Shown piece after piece: positions 17,467 to 27,600 of a DNA stretch of 64,000 nt (the stretch's first letter is position 1; every line of letters starts with the position of its first letter). This stretch comes from Catenovulum sediminis (lineage in GTDB: Bacteria; Pseudomonadota; Gammaproteobacteria; Enterobacterales; Alteromonadaceae), in NCBI RefSeq assembly GCF_007289895.1, contig NZ_CP041660.1:4030001-4094000 (forward strand), read 5' to 3'. Below the pieces are notes generated by a model. That model was given only the letters and a program-made list of their open reading frames with translations, was not told the DNA's origin and made no database searches. The position numbers and the translations under genes were made by a program.

Positions 17467-18737
17467 TTCAACGAGACGATATGACGTTTCCGTTTGCTGA
17501 GTATGAGCGACGCATAAACGAATTGAGAAGTCGAATTGCCGACAGGCATTTAGATGCAGTGGTCATCACCGATCCTGAGAACATCATGTACCTGACCGAC
17601 TATCAAACAACAGGGTATTCGTTTTTTCAAGCACTGGTTGTCCCATTAGATGACGAACCCTTTATGATCACGCGGGCTATGGAAGAATCGAACATAATAG
17701 CCAGAACTTGGGTTGAAAGAACGCGCCCCTATCCTGACACAGGCGATGCGGTGCAAATGCTGGTAGATGCCCTGCGTGAATTCAACCTATCAAATAAACG
17801 CATCGGCTATGAAAGAAACAGCTATTTTTTCCCCGCTTATCAGCAAGATGTCATACACACCAGCTTGCGTGAAGGTAAGTTACTGGACTGTTTTGGTATT
17901 GTCGAAGAAGGCAGAATCTGTAAATCAGCAGCCGAAATAGAAATCATGCGCAAGGCCGCTATTGCCACTGAAGCCGGTATGTTGGCTGGAATTGATGCCT
18001 GTCATGCGGGGGTGACAGAAAATGAAATTGGCGCAGCTATTAGTGCAGCTATGTTTAAAGCCGGTGGCGAGCCACCGGCAGTGATGCCATATGTCACGTC
18101 CGGTCCAAGAACCATGATCGGCCATGCCACTTGGGAAGGACGAAAAGTTGAACCGGGTGAACACGTGTTTTTAGAAGTAGGTGGTTGTTATCGCAGATAT
18201 CATACCGCCATGATGAGAACGGTATTGTTAAGCGAAATGACCGACTCTATGTATAAAGCACAAGAATGTATGAAACTCGCATTAACCAGCATGCACAACT
18301 ACATTCAGCCGGGAATGACGGTCAGCGACGTCGACAATTTGATCCGCAATATCATTTCACATAACGATGTAGGTGCTCGCCTGATAACACGCTCTGGTTA
18401 TTCAATTGGTATCGCTTTCCCCCCTAGTTGGGACGAAGGTTATATCGTTAGTTTAAAACAAGGTGAATCCACAGTCCTTCGCGAAGGCATGACATTTCAC
18501 GTTATACCTTGGATGTGGGGCGTTGATGGCAATAAAACCTGTGGTATTTCGGATACGATATATATCACATCTGATGGCGCAAAATCCTTCTTCAATATGG
18601 ATCAGGATTTTGTTGTTAAACCCGAAAAACACAAAGCGCCTGAATCAGTAAAAGACATTCAAGATCTAAACATTAAACGCGCAAACAAAAAAAATGATGG
18701 GCAAAAAAAGCCTGACAACCCAGCAAAACAAGCGTGA
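17463..18737 (+). CDS. doeA: Ectoine hydrolase DoeA-like protein (M24 fold)
   Basis: A 424-residue creatinase/aminopeptidase-fold protein. The N-terminal domain has VVITDPENIMYLTDYQTTGY and the C-terminal domain has the GYSIGIAFPPSWDEG segment typical of DoeA/EutD, which open the ectoine ring to N-acetyl-diaminobutyrate. The five M24 metal ligands are not conserved. LEVGGCYRRYHTAMMRT replaces the two-Asp motif, and GISDTIYI lacks the last Glu, so a metal-free mechanism is likely, as expected for this subgroup. A basic, lysine-rich tail of ~30 residues follows the domain. The start overlaps the doeD stop codon; an alternative ATG lies at 17481. Confidence 0.82.
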   Translation: MIQRDDMTFPFAEYERRINELRSRIADRHLDAVVITDPENIMYLTDYQTTGYSFFQALVVPLDDEPFMITRAMEESNIIARTWVERTRPYPDTGDAVQMLVDALREFNLSNKRIGYERNSYFFPAYQQDVIHTSLREGKLLDCFGIVEEGRICKSAAEIEIMRKAAIATEAGMLAGIDACHAGVTENEIGAAISAAMFKAGGEPPAVMPYVTSGPRTMIGHATWEGRKVEPGEHVFLEVGGCYRRYHTAMMRTVLLSEMTDSMYKAQECMKLALTSMHNYIQPGMTVSDVDNLIRNIISHNDVGARLITRSGYSIGIAFPPSWDEGYIVSLKQGESTVLREGMTFHVIPWMWGVDGNKTCGISDTIYITSDGAKSFFNMDQDFVVKPEKHKAPESVKDIQDLNIKRANKKNDGQKKPDNPAKQA

Positions 18738-18746
18738 GGTGACAAT

Positions 18747-20108
18747 ATGCTATATACACAAAATCCGTTAAACGGTCAGCCTTTAGCTGAATATCCAACG
18801 CTCAATAAAGCTGAAGTAGATGCTTCTTTAAATGCCAGTAATAGAGCTTTTTTAAAATGGCGAACGACAAGTTTTGAGCAACGGGGAGAAGTGCTAAAGG
18901 CGGTTGCGGCAGTGCTACGCTCAAGAAAAGCAGAGCTTGCCAAATTAATGGCTGAAGAAATGGGCAAACCAATAAAAGAAGGTGGGCCAGAAGTAGAAAA
19001 AGCAGCTTGGTGCGCAGAGCACTATGCGGAGCATGCACAAGCCTACTTAGCCTCTGAAACAATCGAGTCTGATGCGTCTAGTAGTTATGTAAATTACCAG
19101 CCGCTGGGCAGTATATTGGGTATTTTACCTTGGAATGCACCTTTATGGCTGGCTTTTCGATTTATGGCACCAACCTTAATGGCTGGTAATACCTGTTTAA
19201 TGAAGCACGATCCCGGCGTCTCAGGGTGTGCCAAAGCCATTATGGATGCTTTTAAAAGCGCCGGCGCGCCAGACAATATCGTCGTCAACCTGCCACTGGC
19301 TAACAAAGAAGTAGCGGATGTAATCAGAGACAGACGGGTATCAGGGGTATCATTTACCGGCTCAAGCGCAACCGGTGCAACCGTTGCTTCAACAGCCAGT
19401 TCAGTTATTAAACCTTGTGTACTAGAACTTGGTGGCTCTGACCCCTGTATTGTGCTAAAAGATGCCGATCTGGAAGCTGCGGCGGACACCGCCACTTTAT
19501 CCAGAATTATAAACGCGGGACAATCTTGCATTGCGGCAAAACGTATCATTGTTGAAAGTCAGGTTTATGATCAATTTTGTCAGATGCTCGAAAAACGGTT
19601 GGCCAAATTAAAGTTAGGGGATCCGCTGGACCCTTCCACCGACGTTGGCCCGTTGGCAAGAAAAGATTTACAATCAAATTTACACCGGCAAGTATGTGAA
19701 AGCCTAGAACAAGGTGCACACTGTCGTCTTGGCGGCTCGTTACCTGACGAAGCGGGTTATTTTTACCCAGTCACTTTACTTGTAGATGTCAAAAGTAACA
19801 TGACCGTGTTTAACGAAGAAACTTTTGGACCTGTCATGTGTGTCTCTAAAGCAGATGATCCTGAACATGCGTTACAGTTGGCAAATCAAACTGTATATGG
19901 TTTAGGCGCCGCTATTTGGACTAACAACGAAACCTTAATAAACATGTTTATTGAACAATTAGAGTCAGGTCAAGTCGCGGTGAATGGCATCGTGAAAACA
20001 GATCCTAGACTACCTAGTGGCGGCATTAAACGCTCGGGTATCGGCCGCGAACTTGGACCACACGGCATCAAAGAGTTTGTAAATTGCAAACAGGTCTGGA
20101 TTAAATAA
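18747..20108 (+). CDS. doeC: NAD(P)-dependent semialdehyde dehydrogenase, DoeC-like
   Basis: A 453-residue aldehyde dehydrogenase of the succinate-semialdehyde type. The active-site Cys is in NAGQSCIAAKR and the general base Glu in VLELGGSDPC; the cofactor loop FTGSSATGATV is intact. In this operon it would oxidise aspartate semialdehyde to aspartate, completing ectoine degradation to a central metabolite. A GAGGTGA ribosome binding site lies in the nine-base gap after doeA. A terminator follows at 20116. Without context it could equally be called GabD-like. Confidence 0.82.
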   Translation: MLYTQNPLNGQPLAEYPTLNKAEVDASLNASNRAFLKWRTTSFEQRGEVLKAVAAVLRSRKAELAKLMAEEMGKPIKEGGPEVEKAAWCAEHYAEHAQAYLASETIESDASSSYVNYQPLGSILGILPWNAPLWLAFRFMAPTLMAGNTCLMKHDPGVSGCAKAIMDAFKSAGAPDNIVVNLPLANKEVADVIRDRRVSGVSFTGSSATGATVASTASSVIKPCVLELGGSDPCIVLKDADLEAAADTATLSRIINAGQSCIAAKRIIVESQVYDQFCQMLEKRLAKLKLGDPLDPSTDVGPLARKDLQSNLHRQVCESLEQGAHCRLGGSLPDEAGYFYPVTLLVDVKSNMTVFNEETFGPVMCVSKADDPEHALQLANQTVYGLGAAIWTNNETLINMFIEQLESGQVAVNGIVKTDPRLPSGGIKRSGIGRELGPHGIKEFVNCKQVWIK

Positions 20109-20115
20109 TATAATG

Positions 20116-20144
20116 GGCAGTGTGTCCTGATACACTGCCGTTTT
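20116..20144 (+). terminator. Intrinsic terminator of the ectoine operon
   Basis: GGCAGTGT at 20116-20123 pairs with ACACTGCC at 20132-20139 around an eight-base loop and is followed by GTTTT. It lies eight bases after the doeC stop codon and closes the four-gene unit. Confidence 0.85.
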
Positions 20145-20265
20145 AAGCTTGCGCCTACCATTGGTATTATTTTTTCTCGCAAAAATACCATTATCTACCA
20201 ATTAAGCTTGCCTAGCATTTGTTTACTTACTAAAGTGAAAACAAATAGTTATGTAGAAGTTTTAT

Positions 20266-21084
20266 ATGTTTGAATCTGATATCCAACGTTTAGAAAAATA
20301 TTATGACATGGCCATAGAATTTTTGGTCACTTATAGCTTCCAATTACTGGGCGCCCTCATTGTATTTTTAATTTTTTTATGGCTTGCCAATCGGATAGGT
20401 CGCTTTATCAATGAGCTATTACTAAAGAAAAAACTTGATATTACCTTAAGCCAATTTTTAGCCAACTTTGTCAAATTTATCATTCTAGCCGCCGGCATTG
20501 TCATCTCGTTAAGTAAAATCGGTATTAGTATCACACCTTTTGTTGCCGCTATAGGTGCTGCCTCATTAGGGGTCGGCTTAGCTTTGCAAGGCATGTTGAG
20601 CAACTACGGCGCAGGCTTGGCCATAATACTGACCCGCCCTTTTGTTCTTGGCAATACAATTACCATTCAAAACATTACAGGGATTGTTAAAGAAGTACGC
20701 TTAGCTTGTACGATTTTAGTCAACGAAGAAGAAGAAGATATCATTATTCCAAACAAATTTTTAATTGGAGATATCTTACACAACTCTTATCAGAATAAAC
20801 TGGTCGAAAGTAGTGTTGGAATTAGTTACGACTCCGATCCAAAGTTAGCGATAAAACTTATTACAGATATTTTGCAGTCATTTGAGCAAGTTGACAGTAG
20901 CCAGCCTGCCCAAGTCGGGATCAACGAATTTGGTGATAGTAGTATTAATATAGGATTACGCTATTGGGCACCAACACAAGGCTTTTACGAAGTAAAGTAT
21001 CAGGTAAATATGGCAATTTTTGACGCGTTAAAAGCCAATAATATTCATATACCGTTTCCACAGCGTGAAGTGCGTATTTTATAA
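20266..21084 (+). CDS. Small-conductance mechanosensitive channel (MscS family)
   Basis: A 272-residue MscS-type channel of minimal size. Three N-terminal helices are seen; the pore helix is AAIGAASLGVGLALQGMLSN, with the usual Gly/Ala packing, followed by a beta domain (ITGIVKEVRL, IIIPNKFLIGDIL). Such channels open on membrane tension to release solutes after osmotic downshock. Its position next to the ectoine catabolic operon may reflect shared relevance to osmotic change, but it lies past a terminator and is a separate unit. Confidence 0.93.
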   Translation: MFESDIQRLEKYYDMAIEFLVTYSFQLLGALIVFLIFLWLANRIGRFINELLLKKKLDITLSQFLANFVKFIILAAGIVISLSKIGISITPFVAAIGAASLGVGLALQGMLSNYGAGLAIILTRPFVLGNTITIQNITGIVKEVRLACTILVNEEEEDIIIPNKFLIGDILHNSYQNKLVESSVGISYDSDPKLAIKLITDILQSFEQVDSSQPAQVGINEFGDSSINIGLRYWAPTQGFYEVKYQVNMAIFDALKANNIHIPFPQREVRIL

Positions 21085-21158
21085 AGCTTCGCCTGAATAA
21101 ACTTTTTCGTTTATCAGGTCATATAAGCTATAGCTAAATAAATTCGGACCAGTCCTGC

Positions 21159-22169
21159 ATGAAAATTGTAAAATCGAATCGAAAGTTATTCAAAGATCAT
21201 CAAATTACCGATGAATCTGTCTATCATAACAAACGAACCATATTAAAAAGTTTAGGTTTATTGGCTAGTGCAAGTTTAATCAGTCAGCCGGCAAACGCGA
21301 ATATTCTAGACTGGTTTACGGATAACAAAGAAACCAACGACAAACCACAAACACTTAAAACACTCAAATACACGCCCACAAACTCAGATTTAAAACTGAC
21401 ACCAGAAAGTAAAGTGACCAGTTATAACAACTTTTATGAATTTGGAACTGGAAAAAGCGATCCAGCTGAATACGCTCATGCACTGACGATTGATCCATGG
21501 AAGATCAAGGTCAATGGTTTAGTAAATACCCCTTTTGAGCTGGGATACGAAGATTTATTTAATCAATTTCCATTAGAAGAGCGAATATACCGCTTAAGAT
21601 GTGTTGAAGCTTGGTCAATGGTTGTCCCTTGGATTGGTTTTCCTCTATCTGCACTATTAAAAAATGCAGATATACAAAACTCTGCAAAATATGTGGCGTT
21701 TGAAACATTACACAGACCAGATGAAATGCGTGGGCAATCAAGCCGCTTCATTGGCGGTAACATCCCCTATCCTTATACTGAAGGACTCAGGCTAGATGAA
21801 GCCATGCACCCGCTAACAATTCTCGCTGTCGGGCTTTATGGTAAAAGCTTACCCAAACAAAATGGGGCGCCTGTTAGGTTAATTGTGCCCTGGAAATATG
21901 GATTTAAGAGTATCAAATCTATAGTCAATATCCGCCTAACCGCGCAAGAACCGGCGACCACTTGGAATTTATCTGCGCCACAAGAATATGGTTTTTATGC
22001 CAATGTAAACCCAAACGTTGATCATCCAAGGTGGAGTCAGGCAAGTGAACGCATCATCACATCAGGCGGACTGTTGGATCAGAAACGGATTAAAACACAG
22101 ATGTTTAATGGTTATGCTGATGAAGTGGCGGGACTGTATCAAGGGATGGATCTAAGAAAATATTATTAA
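21159..22169 (+). CDS. msrP: Protein-methionine-sulfoxide reductase catalytic subunit MsrP
   Basis: A 336-residue molybdopterin enzyme of the MsrP (YedY) family, which repairs oxidised methionines in periplasmic proteins with electrons from MsrQ. The molybdenum-ligand cysteine lies in [15 protein letters not shown], and [13 protein letters not shown] is typical. The N-terminus resembles a Tat signal, but the twin-arginine position reads [10 protein letters not shown], giving Lys-Arg instead of Arg-Arg. Lys-Arg variants can work in some Tat substrates, so export is still likely. msrQ follows after 14 bases. Confidence 0.94.
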   Translation: MKIVKSNRKLFKDHQITDESVYHNKRTILKSLGLLASASLISQPANANILDWFTDNKETNDKPQTLKTLKYTPTNSDLKLTPESKVTSYNNFYEFGTGKSDPAEYAHALTIDPWKIKVNGLVNTPFELGYEDLFNQFPLEERIYRLRCVEAWSMVVPWIGFPLSALLKNADIQNSAKYVAFETLHRPDEMRGQSSRFIGGNIPYPYTEGLRLDEAMHPLTILAVGLYGKSLPKQNGAPVRLIVPWKYGFKSIKSIVNIRLTAQEPATTWNLSAPQEYGFYANVNPNVDHPRWSQASERIITSGGLLDQKRIKTQMFNGYADEVAGLYQGMDLRKYY

Positions 22170-22183
22170 GGTGTGTTAATCTT

Positions 22184-22789
22184 TTGACGACACGTGTAAA
22201 AGTTATATTTTTTAAAACAATTATTCACCTAATTGCTTTTGGTTTATTAAGCATTAATTATTATGCTTCGATTACCGACCAAAATGGAGCCGATCCGGTT
22301 AAAGCAATCATCCACTTTACTGGAATTGGCGCACTTAATCTTTTGCTCATGAGTCTGCTATTTTCACCCATTGCAAAACAACTGAAACAGCCTTGGCTGA
22401 TGCAGTGCAGAAGACTAGTCGGTCTCTATAGTTTTTGTTACGCCACATTGCACATTTTAAACTTTTGGTGGTTTGAATTAGCATTTGATGTCTCACTGTT
22501 TTTATCAGAGTTGGCGCAGCGACCATACATTTGGCTGGGACTACTCGCTTTCTTGATACTTTTATGCATGGCGATGACTTCACCACTGTTTGTTAGAAGA
22601 AAAATGGGCGCGCACTGGCAGCAACTACACAACTGGGTCTACCTCGCAGTCATTCTGGTTTGGATACACTTTTATTGGTCCCGTAAAGCAGATATTGGCG
22701 AAACAATTATTTATATAACCGTCATTGCCTTTGTATTGCTGCTTCGTAAAACAAAAATAAAAAAATGGCTGGCTCTATCTAAAGTTTAG
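22184..22789 (+). CDS. msrQ: Heme-binding membrane subunit MsrQ
   Basis: A 201-residue six-helix membrane protein of the ferric-reductase-like family that feeds electrons from the quinone pool or flavins to MsrP. Candidate heme ligands are His in YATLHILNFW and in QQLHNWVYLAVILVWIHFYW. The start is TTG at 22184, preceded by AAGGTG; no suitable ATG exists upstream in frame. The gene directly follows msrP, as in most proteobacteria. Confidence 0.9.
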   Translation: MTTRVKVIFFKTIIHLIAFGLLSINYYASITDQNGADPVKAIIHFTGIGALNLLLMSLLFSPIAKQLKQPWLMQCRRLVGLYSFCYATLHILNFWWFELAFDVSLFLSELAQRPYIWLGLLAFLILLCMAMTSPLFVRRKMGAHWQQLHNWVYLAVILVWIHFYWSRKADIGETIIYITVIAFVLLLRKTKIKKWLALSKV

Positions 22790-22840
22790 CCGCAACCACC
22801 CGATAACAGATTATTGCAAACAGCTTGTATCGGGTGCTAT

Positions 22841-23254
22841 ATGTTAACAAAAATGATTAGAACTTCAGCTCTAGCGGCGCTAATGGTCGCTGCACAGTCT
22901 CTGCTTACAGCATGCAATCAGGCTTCGGCCTACTCTTCTGACTCAACCGCAAAAATTCCAAGTGATGTACTGACGTTAGTCAACCAAACATTTCAAAGCA
23001 ACTTTGTATACGGTGACTGGCGTTTCCAAGGCACCCAAGTTATTAATAATTCAATTAATGCCTATATCCAAATTCCAGACAAACTAGAGTTATCTGAAAA
23101 ACAACAAAAACAGTATATTCAAATGGTTATTTGCCCATCGCAAGATAAAGCACAAATGTGGTTGACCACGCGTGACTACCCGATCTGGGTTCACTTATAC
23201 ACTCATGATAAAAAATATGGTGTATATGCACAGTGCACTAACCCGCATATTTAA
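22841..23254 (+). CDS. Small lipoprotein of unknown function
   Basis: A 137-residue protein with a lipoprotein signal (hydrophobic stretch ALAALMVAAQSLLTACNQ, lipobox LTAC). The mature part has two further cysteines (ICPSQ and AQCTNP) that could form a disulfide. I do not recognise the family. Start may be 22841 or 22853. It lies between msrQ and an SDR gene with no evident functional link. Confidence 0.65.
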   Translation: MLTKMIRTSALAALMVAAQSLLTACNQASAYSSDSTAKIPSDVLTLVNQTFQSNFVYGDWRFQGTQVINNSINAYIQIPDKLELSEKQQKQYIQMVICPSQDKAQMWLTTRDYPIWVHLYTHDKKYGVYAQCTNPHI

Positions 23255-23291
23255 GTAAACTTGAGCCATAATTCACTCGTTAATCAATTTT

Positions 23292-24119
23292 ATGGCTCGC
23301 AAAACAATACTTATTACAGGCTGCTCATCTGGCATTGGTTTATATTCAGCTCATGCTCTGCATCAAGCTGGCTATCAGGTGCTGGCAACGGCTCGACAAA
23401 CAAAAGATGTTGAACATCTAAGATCGCTCGGATTAACAAGCCACCAGCTTGATTTAGCAGACAGTCAAAGTGTAAAAGACGCATTTGAATGGGCAACAAA
23501 AACAGCCGACAAGAATATATTTGCGCTATTTAATAACGGCGCATATGCACAGCCGGGTGCATTAGAAGATATTAGCCGCTCATTACTTAAACAACAGTTT
23601 GAAACCAATGTATTTGGCTGGCACCAACTGACCAACCTGTGCCTTGAACATATGCACAAATTCGGTGAAGGACGCATTATTCAAAACAGCTCTGTTTTAG
23701 GCTTTGTCGCCATGAAATACCGCGGCAGCTATAACGCATCAAAATATGCAATTGAAGGCCTTTCAGATACCTTGAGATTAGAACTAAAAGGGACAAACAT
23801 TTTTGTTTCTCTGATTGAACCGGGTCCAATTTTAAGTCAGTTCAGAGCAAACGCATTACAACAATTTAGTTTAAATATCGATATGCAAAACAGTCGCTAT
23901 AAAACGACCTATCGAAAAATGTTAGAACGATTAGAAACCGAAGGACCCGCCATTCCGTTTACCCAAGGCCCCGAAATGGTTTATAAACGCCTCTTACACG
24001 CCATTGAAAGTGCTAACCCCAAAGCTCGATACTATGTGACTAAACCAACGTATTTATTGGGCTTTTTAAAACGCCTGTTACCAAGCACCTGGTTAGATGC
24101 CGTCGTAAAAAATGCTTAA
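23292..24119 (+). CDS. SDR-family NAD(P)-dependent oxidoreductase
   Basis: A 275-residue short-chain dehydrogenase. The cofactor motif ITGCSSGIGLYSA is at residues 8-20, the structural FNNGAYAQPG replaces NNAG, and the catalytic Ser and YNASK tetrad are in IQNSSVLGFVAMKYRGSYNA followed by SK. The closing VSLIEPGPILSQF segment is typical of classical SDRs acting on lipophilic or steroid-like substrates. The substrate is unknown. Confidence 0.9.
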   Translation: MARKTILITGCSSGIGLYSAHALHQAGYQVLATARQTKDVEHLRSLGLTSHQLDLADSQSVKDAFEWATKTADKNIFALFNNGAYAQPGALEDISRSLLKQQFETNVFGWHQLTNLCLEHMHKFGEGRIIQNSSVLGFVAMKYRGSYNASKYAIEGLSDTLRLELKGTNIFVSLIEPGPILSQFRANALQQFSLNIDMQNSRYKTTYRKMLERLETEGPAIPFTQGPEMVYKRLLHAIESANPKARYYVTKPTYLLGFLKRLLPSTWLDAVVKNA

Positions 24120-24200
24120 GTTAAGATATGTCTAGCTGTAAATACGATAACATTTAAATAAATTCATCAATAAGTAAATTCAAATACTGAGGTAAAGATT

Positions 24201-24626
24201 TTGGCAAAAAAGAAAGCAAAAGGCTCGGCAGGCCTGAATAAAAAAAGTGGAGAAGCATTGCTAGAAAAGTATCAAAACAAACCCGACTCACAAATAACAG
24301 ATAGCGGGCTCATTTATCGAGTTATAGAAACCTCAGAAAACAAAAACATCTCGCCTAGCATGCTGGATACAGTCGTCATACATCAAAGAATTATGCTAGC
24401 CGATGGCAGTGTGATTGCTGACAGCTATAAAGCGGGTTTACCAGAAGAATTTGCGATGCGAGAAGCCATTGAAGGTCTTCAGCAAGGTTTGAGTTTAATG
24501 AAGATTGGAGAGCGGTTTGAATTTATCATACCGCCTGCATTAGCTTGGGGTAAAAAAGGCAACAGCGGAAAAATTGGCCCAAATGCAGTTCTGCACTTTG
24601 ATGTCAGATTAATCCGCGTGATTTGA
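24201..24626 (+). CDS. FKBP-type peptidyl-prolyl cis-trans isomerase
   Basis: A 141-residue FKBP starting with TTG at 24201 after a GAGGTAA box. The family core is visible in TVVIHQRIMLADGSVIADSY, GLQQGLSLMKIGERFEFIIP and PNAVLHFDVRLIRV. There is no signal peptide; a lysine-rich N-terminal tail (AKKKAKGSAGLNKKSG) suggests a cytoplasmic protein. It may be degenerate at the FKBP active site, since the usual FD-S and WxxG positions are only partly matched. It converges with the c-di-GMP gene, three bases apart. Confidence 0.85.
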   Translation: MAKKKAKGSAGLNKKSGEALLEKYQNKPDSQITDSGLIYRVIETSENKNISPSMLDTVVIHQRIMLADGSVIADSYKAGLPEEFAMREAIEGLQQGLSLMKIGERFEFIIPPALAWGKKGNSGKIGPNAVLHFDVRLIRVI

Positions 24627-24628
24627 TT

Positions 24629-27600
24629 TTATTTTTGCTCTATACGACAAAATAAAGCTTCGTAATTTTTTTGCTCTGTTTCAATAAATTGGTGAAGCTT
24701 TTCTTCAGGCAATGGCGGGCTAAACAAATACCCTTGTCCAATCTGGCAATTATTCTTAATCAAAAATTCAACATGCTCAGGTGTTTCTACCCCTTCAGCA
24801 ATCACTTTCATTTTAAGTTTGTGTGCCATTGCGATAATGGCATCTGAAATTGCCATATCGTCCGTATCTTCAGGAATATCTTTGATAAATGCCCTGTCCA
24901 CTTTAAGCGTATCAACTGGAAATTTTTTCAAATAACTTAATGAAGAATAGCCTGTGCCAAAATCATCTATCGACATCTGTACCCCCAAAGCTTTGATATC
25001 GTCTAGTTGATGTAAAGCTTCGGATATATCGCCCATCAACATAGATTCAGTTAACTCTATATCCAACCATTCGGGTTTGATTCTGGCATTAATAATACTG
25101 CTGCGAATAACACTCGCCACCCCTTTATCTTTGAACTGACGAGCAGATAAATTGACTGCAACTGTATAGTTTTCATTATACTTTTCGTTCAGCCGGGCAA
25201 TAAACATACTTGCTTCAGCAAGCACCCACTCACCTAACTCCACTATCAAGCCGGATTGTTCAGCCACTGAAATAAAAATTGCAGGCGAAACCATACCTCG
25301 TTCAGGGTGGTTCCAGCGTATTAAAGCTTCAAAGCCAAAAAGTTTGCCGGTTTTTAAATCAACCTGCGGCTGATAATACAATTCAAATTGTAACTCTCGC
25401 AAAGCGACCCTAAGCTCACTTTCAATCAGCAAACTTTCTTTGACGGCTTTGTCCAAGTCATCGGTAAAGAAATAATGGGTATTGCGACCCGCCGCTTTCG
25501 CTCTATACATGGCCAAATCTGCGTTACGCAACAAGGTTTCAATGCTCATTGCGTCTTTAGGCGACATGGTAATACCAATACTGGCACTGACTAAAACTTC
25601 AGCACCAGACAATTGCACTGGCTCTCGAATGACATTCTGAATATCAATCGCCATAGCTGTAGCGCGTTCTACCGTCGCGACACCACTTAATATAACAGCA
25701 AATTCATCGCCCCCTAGACGTGCAATGGTATCCTCCGCACGTAAACGGCGAACTAAGCGCTTAGCGATTTCAATTAACAATTCGTCACCGGCTTCATGCC
25801 CTAATGTGTCATTTACACGTTTAAACTGATCTAAGTCGAAATAAAATAATGCAAACGAAAAATGGCCACGTTTCGTCATTTCAAGCGACTTTGTTAACTG
25901 AGCTTTAAAGAAAGTGCGATTGTACAAGTTGGTTAGCGGATCATGATACGCCAGCTTTTCCATTTTCTTTTGATTCTTTTTAATCTGACTAATATCTTGT
26001 GTCGCAGCGACAAAATGACGCCCGCCATTAATGTCCTCTGTCATCGGAGAAACAGTTTGTGAAACCCAGATACTTTCCCCGTTGGAATGCGTCAACAACA
26101 GATCGCCTTTCCATGTGTGTCCCATATTGAGTTGCTCGTAAGCGGCATCCAACATCCACGCCATTTGGTTATCAATAACCGTTTTCAATGTGGCCCCAAT
26201 TAATTCATCCTCTTCCCGACCACAAAGCTCGATAAACTTAGGGTTTACAAATTCAATAATAAAATTTTCATCTGTTATTGCTATCGCAGTTTCGCTATGC
26301 TTTACCGCATTAGAAAGCTTTAGTGCCGCTAGCTCTGCTATTTCTTTTTCAATAATTTTTTCGTTTAATCCTTCAATTAAACCGGATATTTCACTCGACA
26401 TTGCCATCATTGAGCGCGCGACCTGTCCAATCTCATCGTTATCCTTTACTAGCCCCTTTAACTCAAACTGTCCCTGTTGATGCTCTTTAAAGGCATCAAA
26501 CATAATTCGCAAGCGGGCTAATACAAATTGATTCAAAAACCAAAAAACCAAAAGAGACAATAATAAGGCTGCAGCTGCAATAGCAAAGAAAATAGAGAGT
26601 TTCAGCTTGGATGTGTATTCTGCAAAAGGTTCAAATTTATCATAAGCACCAACGTACCAGTTTAAATCTGAAATTGGACTAACCGATACCGTTTTATCCC
26701 CCATCACAACAAAAGTGCTTTCTGATTCAAACCGACCTTTAATCAAGGCTTCTCGAATAATTTCTTGCAAAAAACTTGGCGCACTTTGAAAGTTATTCAA
26801 TTCAGTATTTAATTTAGCATCCTGATGACTTAATACATGTTTAAAGTCTGGATAATAGATAAGGTTCCCTGAGTTATCGAAAACAAAAATCTGCCGCCCA
26901 GTTAAAACATCAACTTCGCTAATGATTAATTCGTTTAGTTGCTGCAAAATAAAATCACCACCCACAACACCAACAAACTCGCCTTGGATATAAACCGGTA
27001 TTATGAGACTAGTTAACCACTGATTTTGAATGTCATCAAAATAAACAGGTGTCCAGATTGGCTGACGTGTCGGATTATATTTGGGTGTCCCAATGCGATA
27101 AAAAATATCTTCCTCAAAATTGTGTGTTGCCGGTAATTGCTCCGCAAGCTTAGCTGGATAGGTCACAGACAACTGTTCAGAGCTGATAAAAAAGTAACTG
27201 CTAAATGACGGAATCACGGCATTTGCAATATCATGCCACACACTAACCAACTTGTTCGCCATTTGTATTTCTGCAGTGGTCAGTTTGCCAGAAGCACCAA
27301 CAAAGACACCGACTTCACCGCTACGAGCTCGGTACGCACCATTTTCAAGTTTATTAAAGTGCAACTCGCTCGCTGATTGCTCTGTATATCGGCTATTTAG
27401 TCTGGCAACTAACTGTCTGTGAGACACTTCACCCAAACGTGCTAAACTGCTTAAATGCTGACTAATGATATTAGCTTGCAATGATGAGAGTTGTTGGACA
27501 TCTTGGATAGCTGCATCTGAAGTGAGTTTGTTTTGGCTGTTCATCAGAGCAAAACCAGCCACTAAACCAATCACACTGGATACACATAATACAAGTACAC

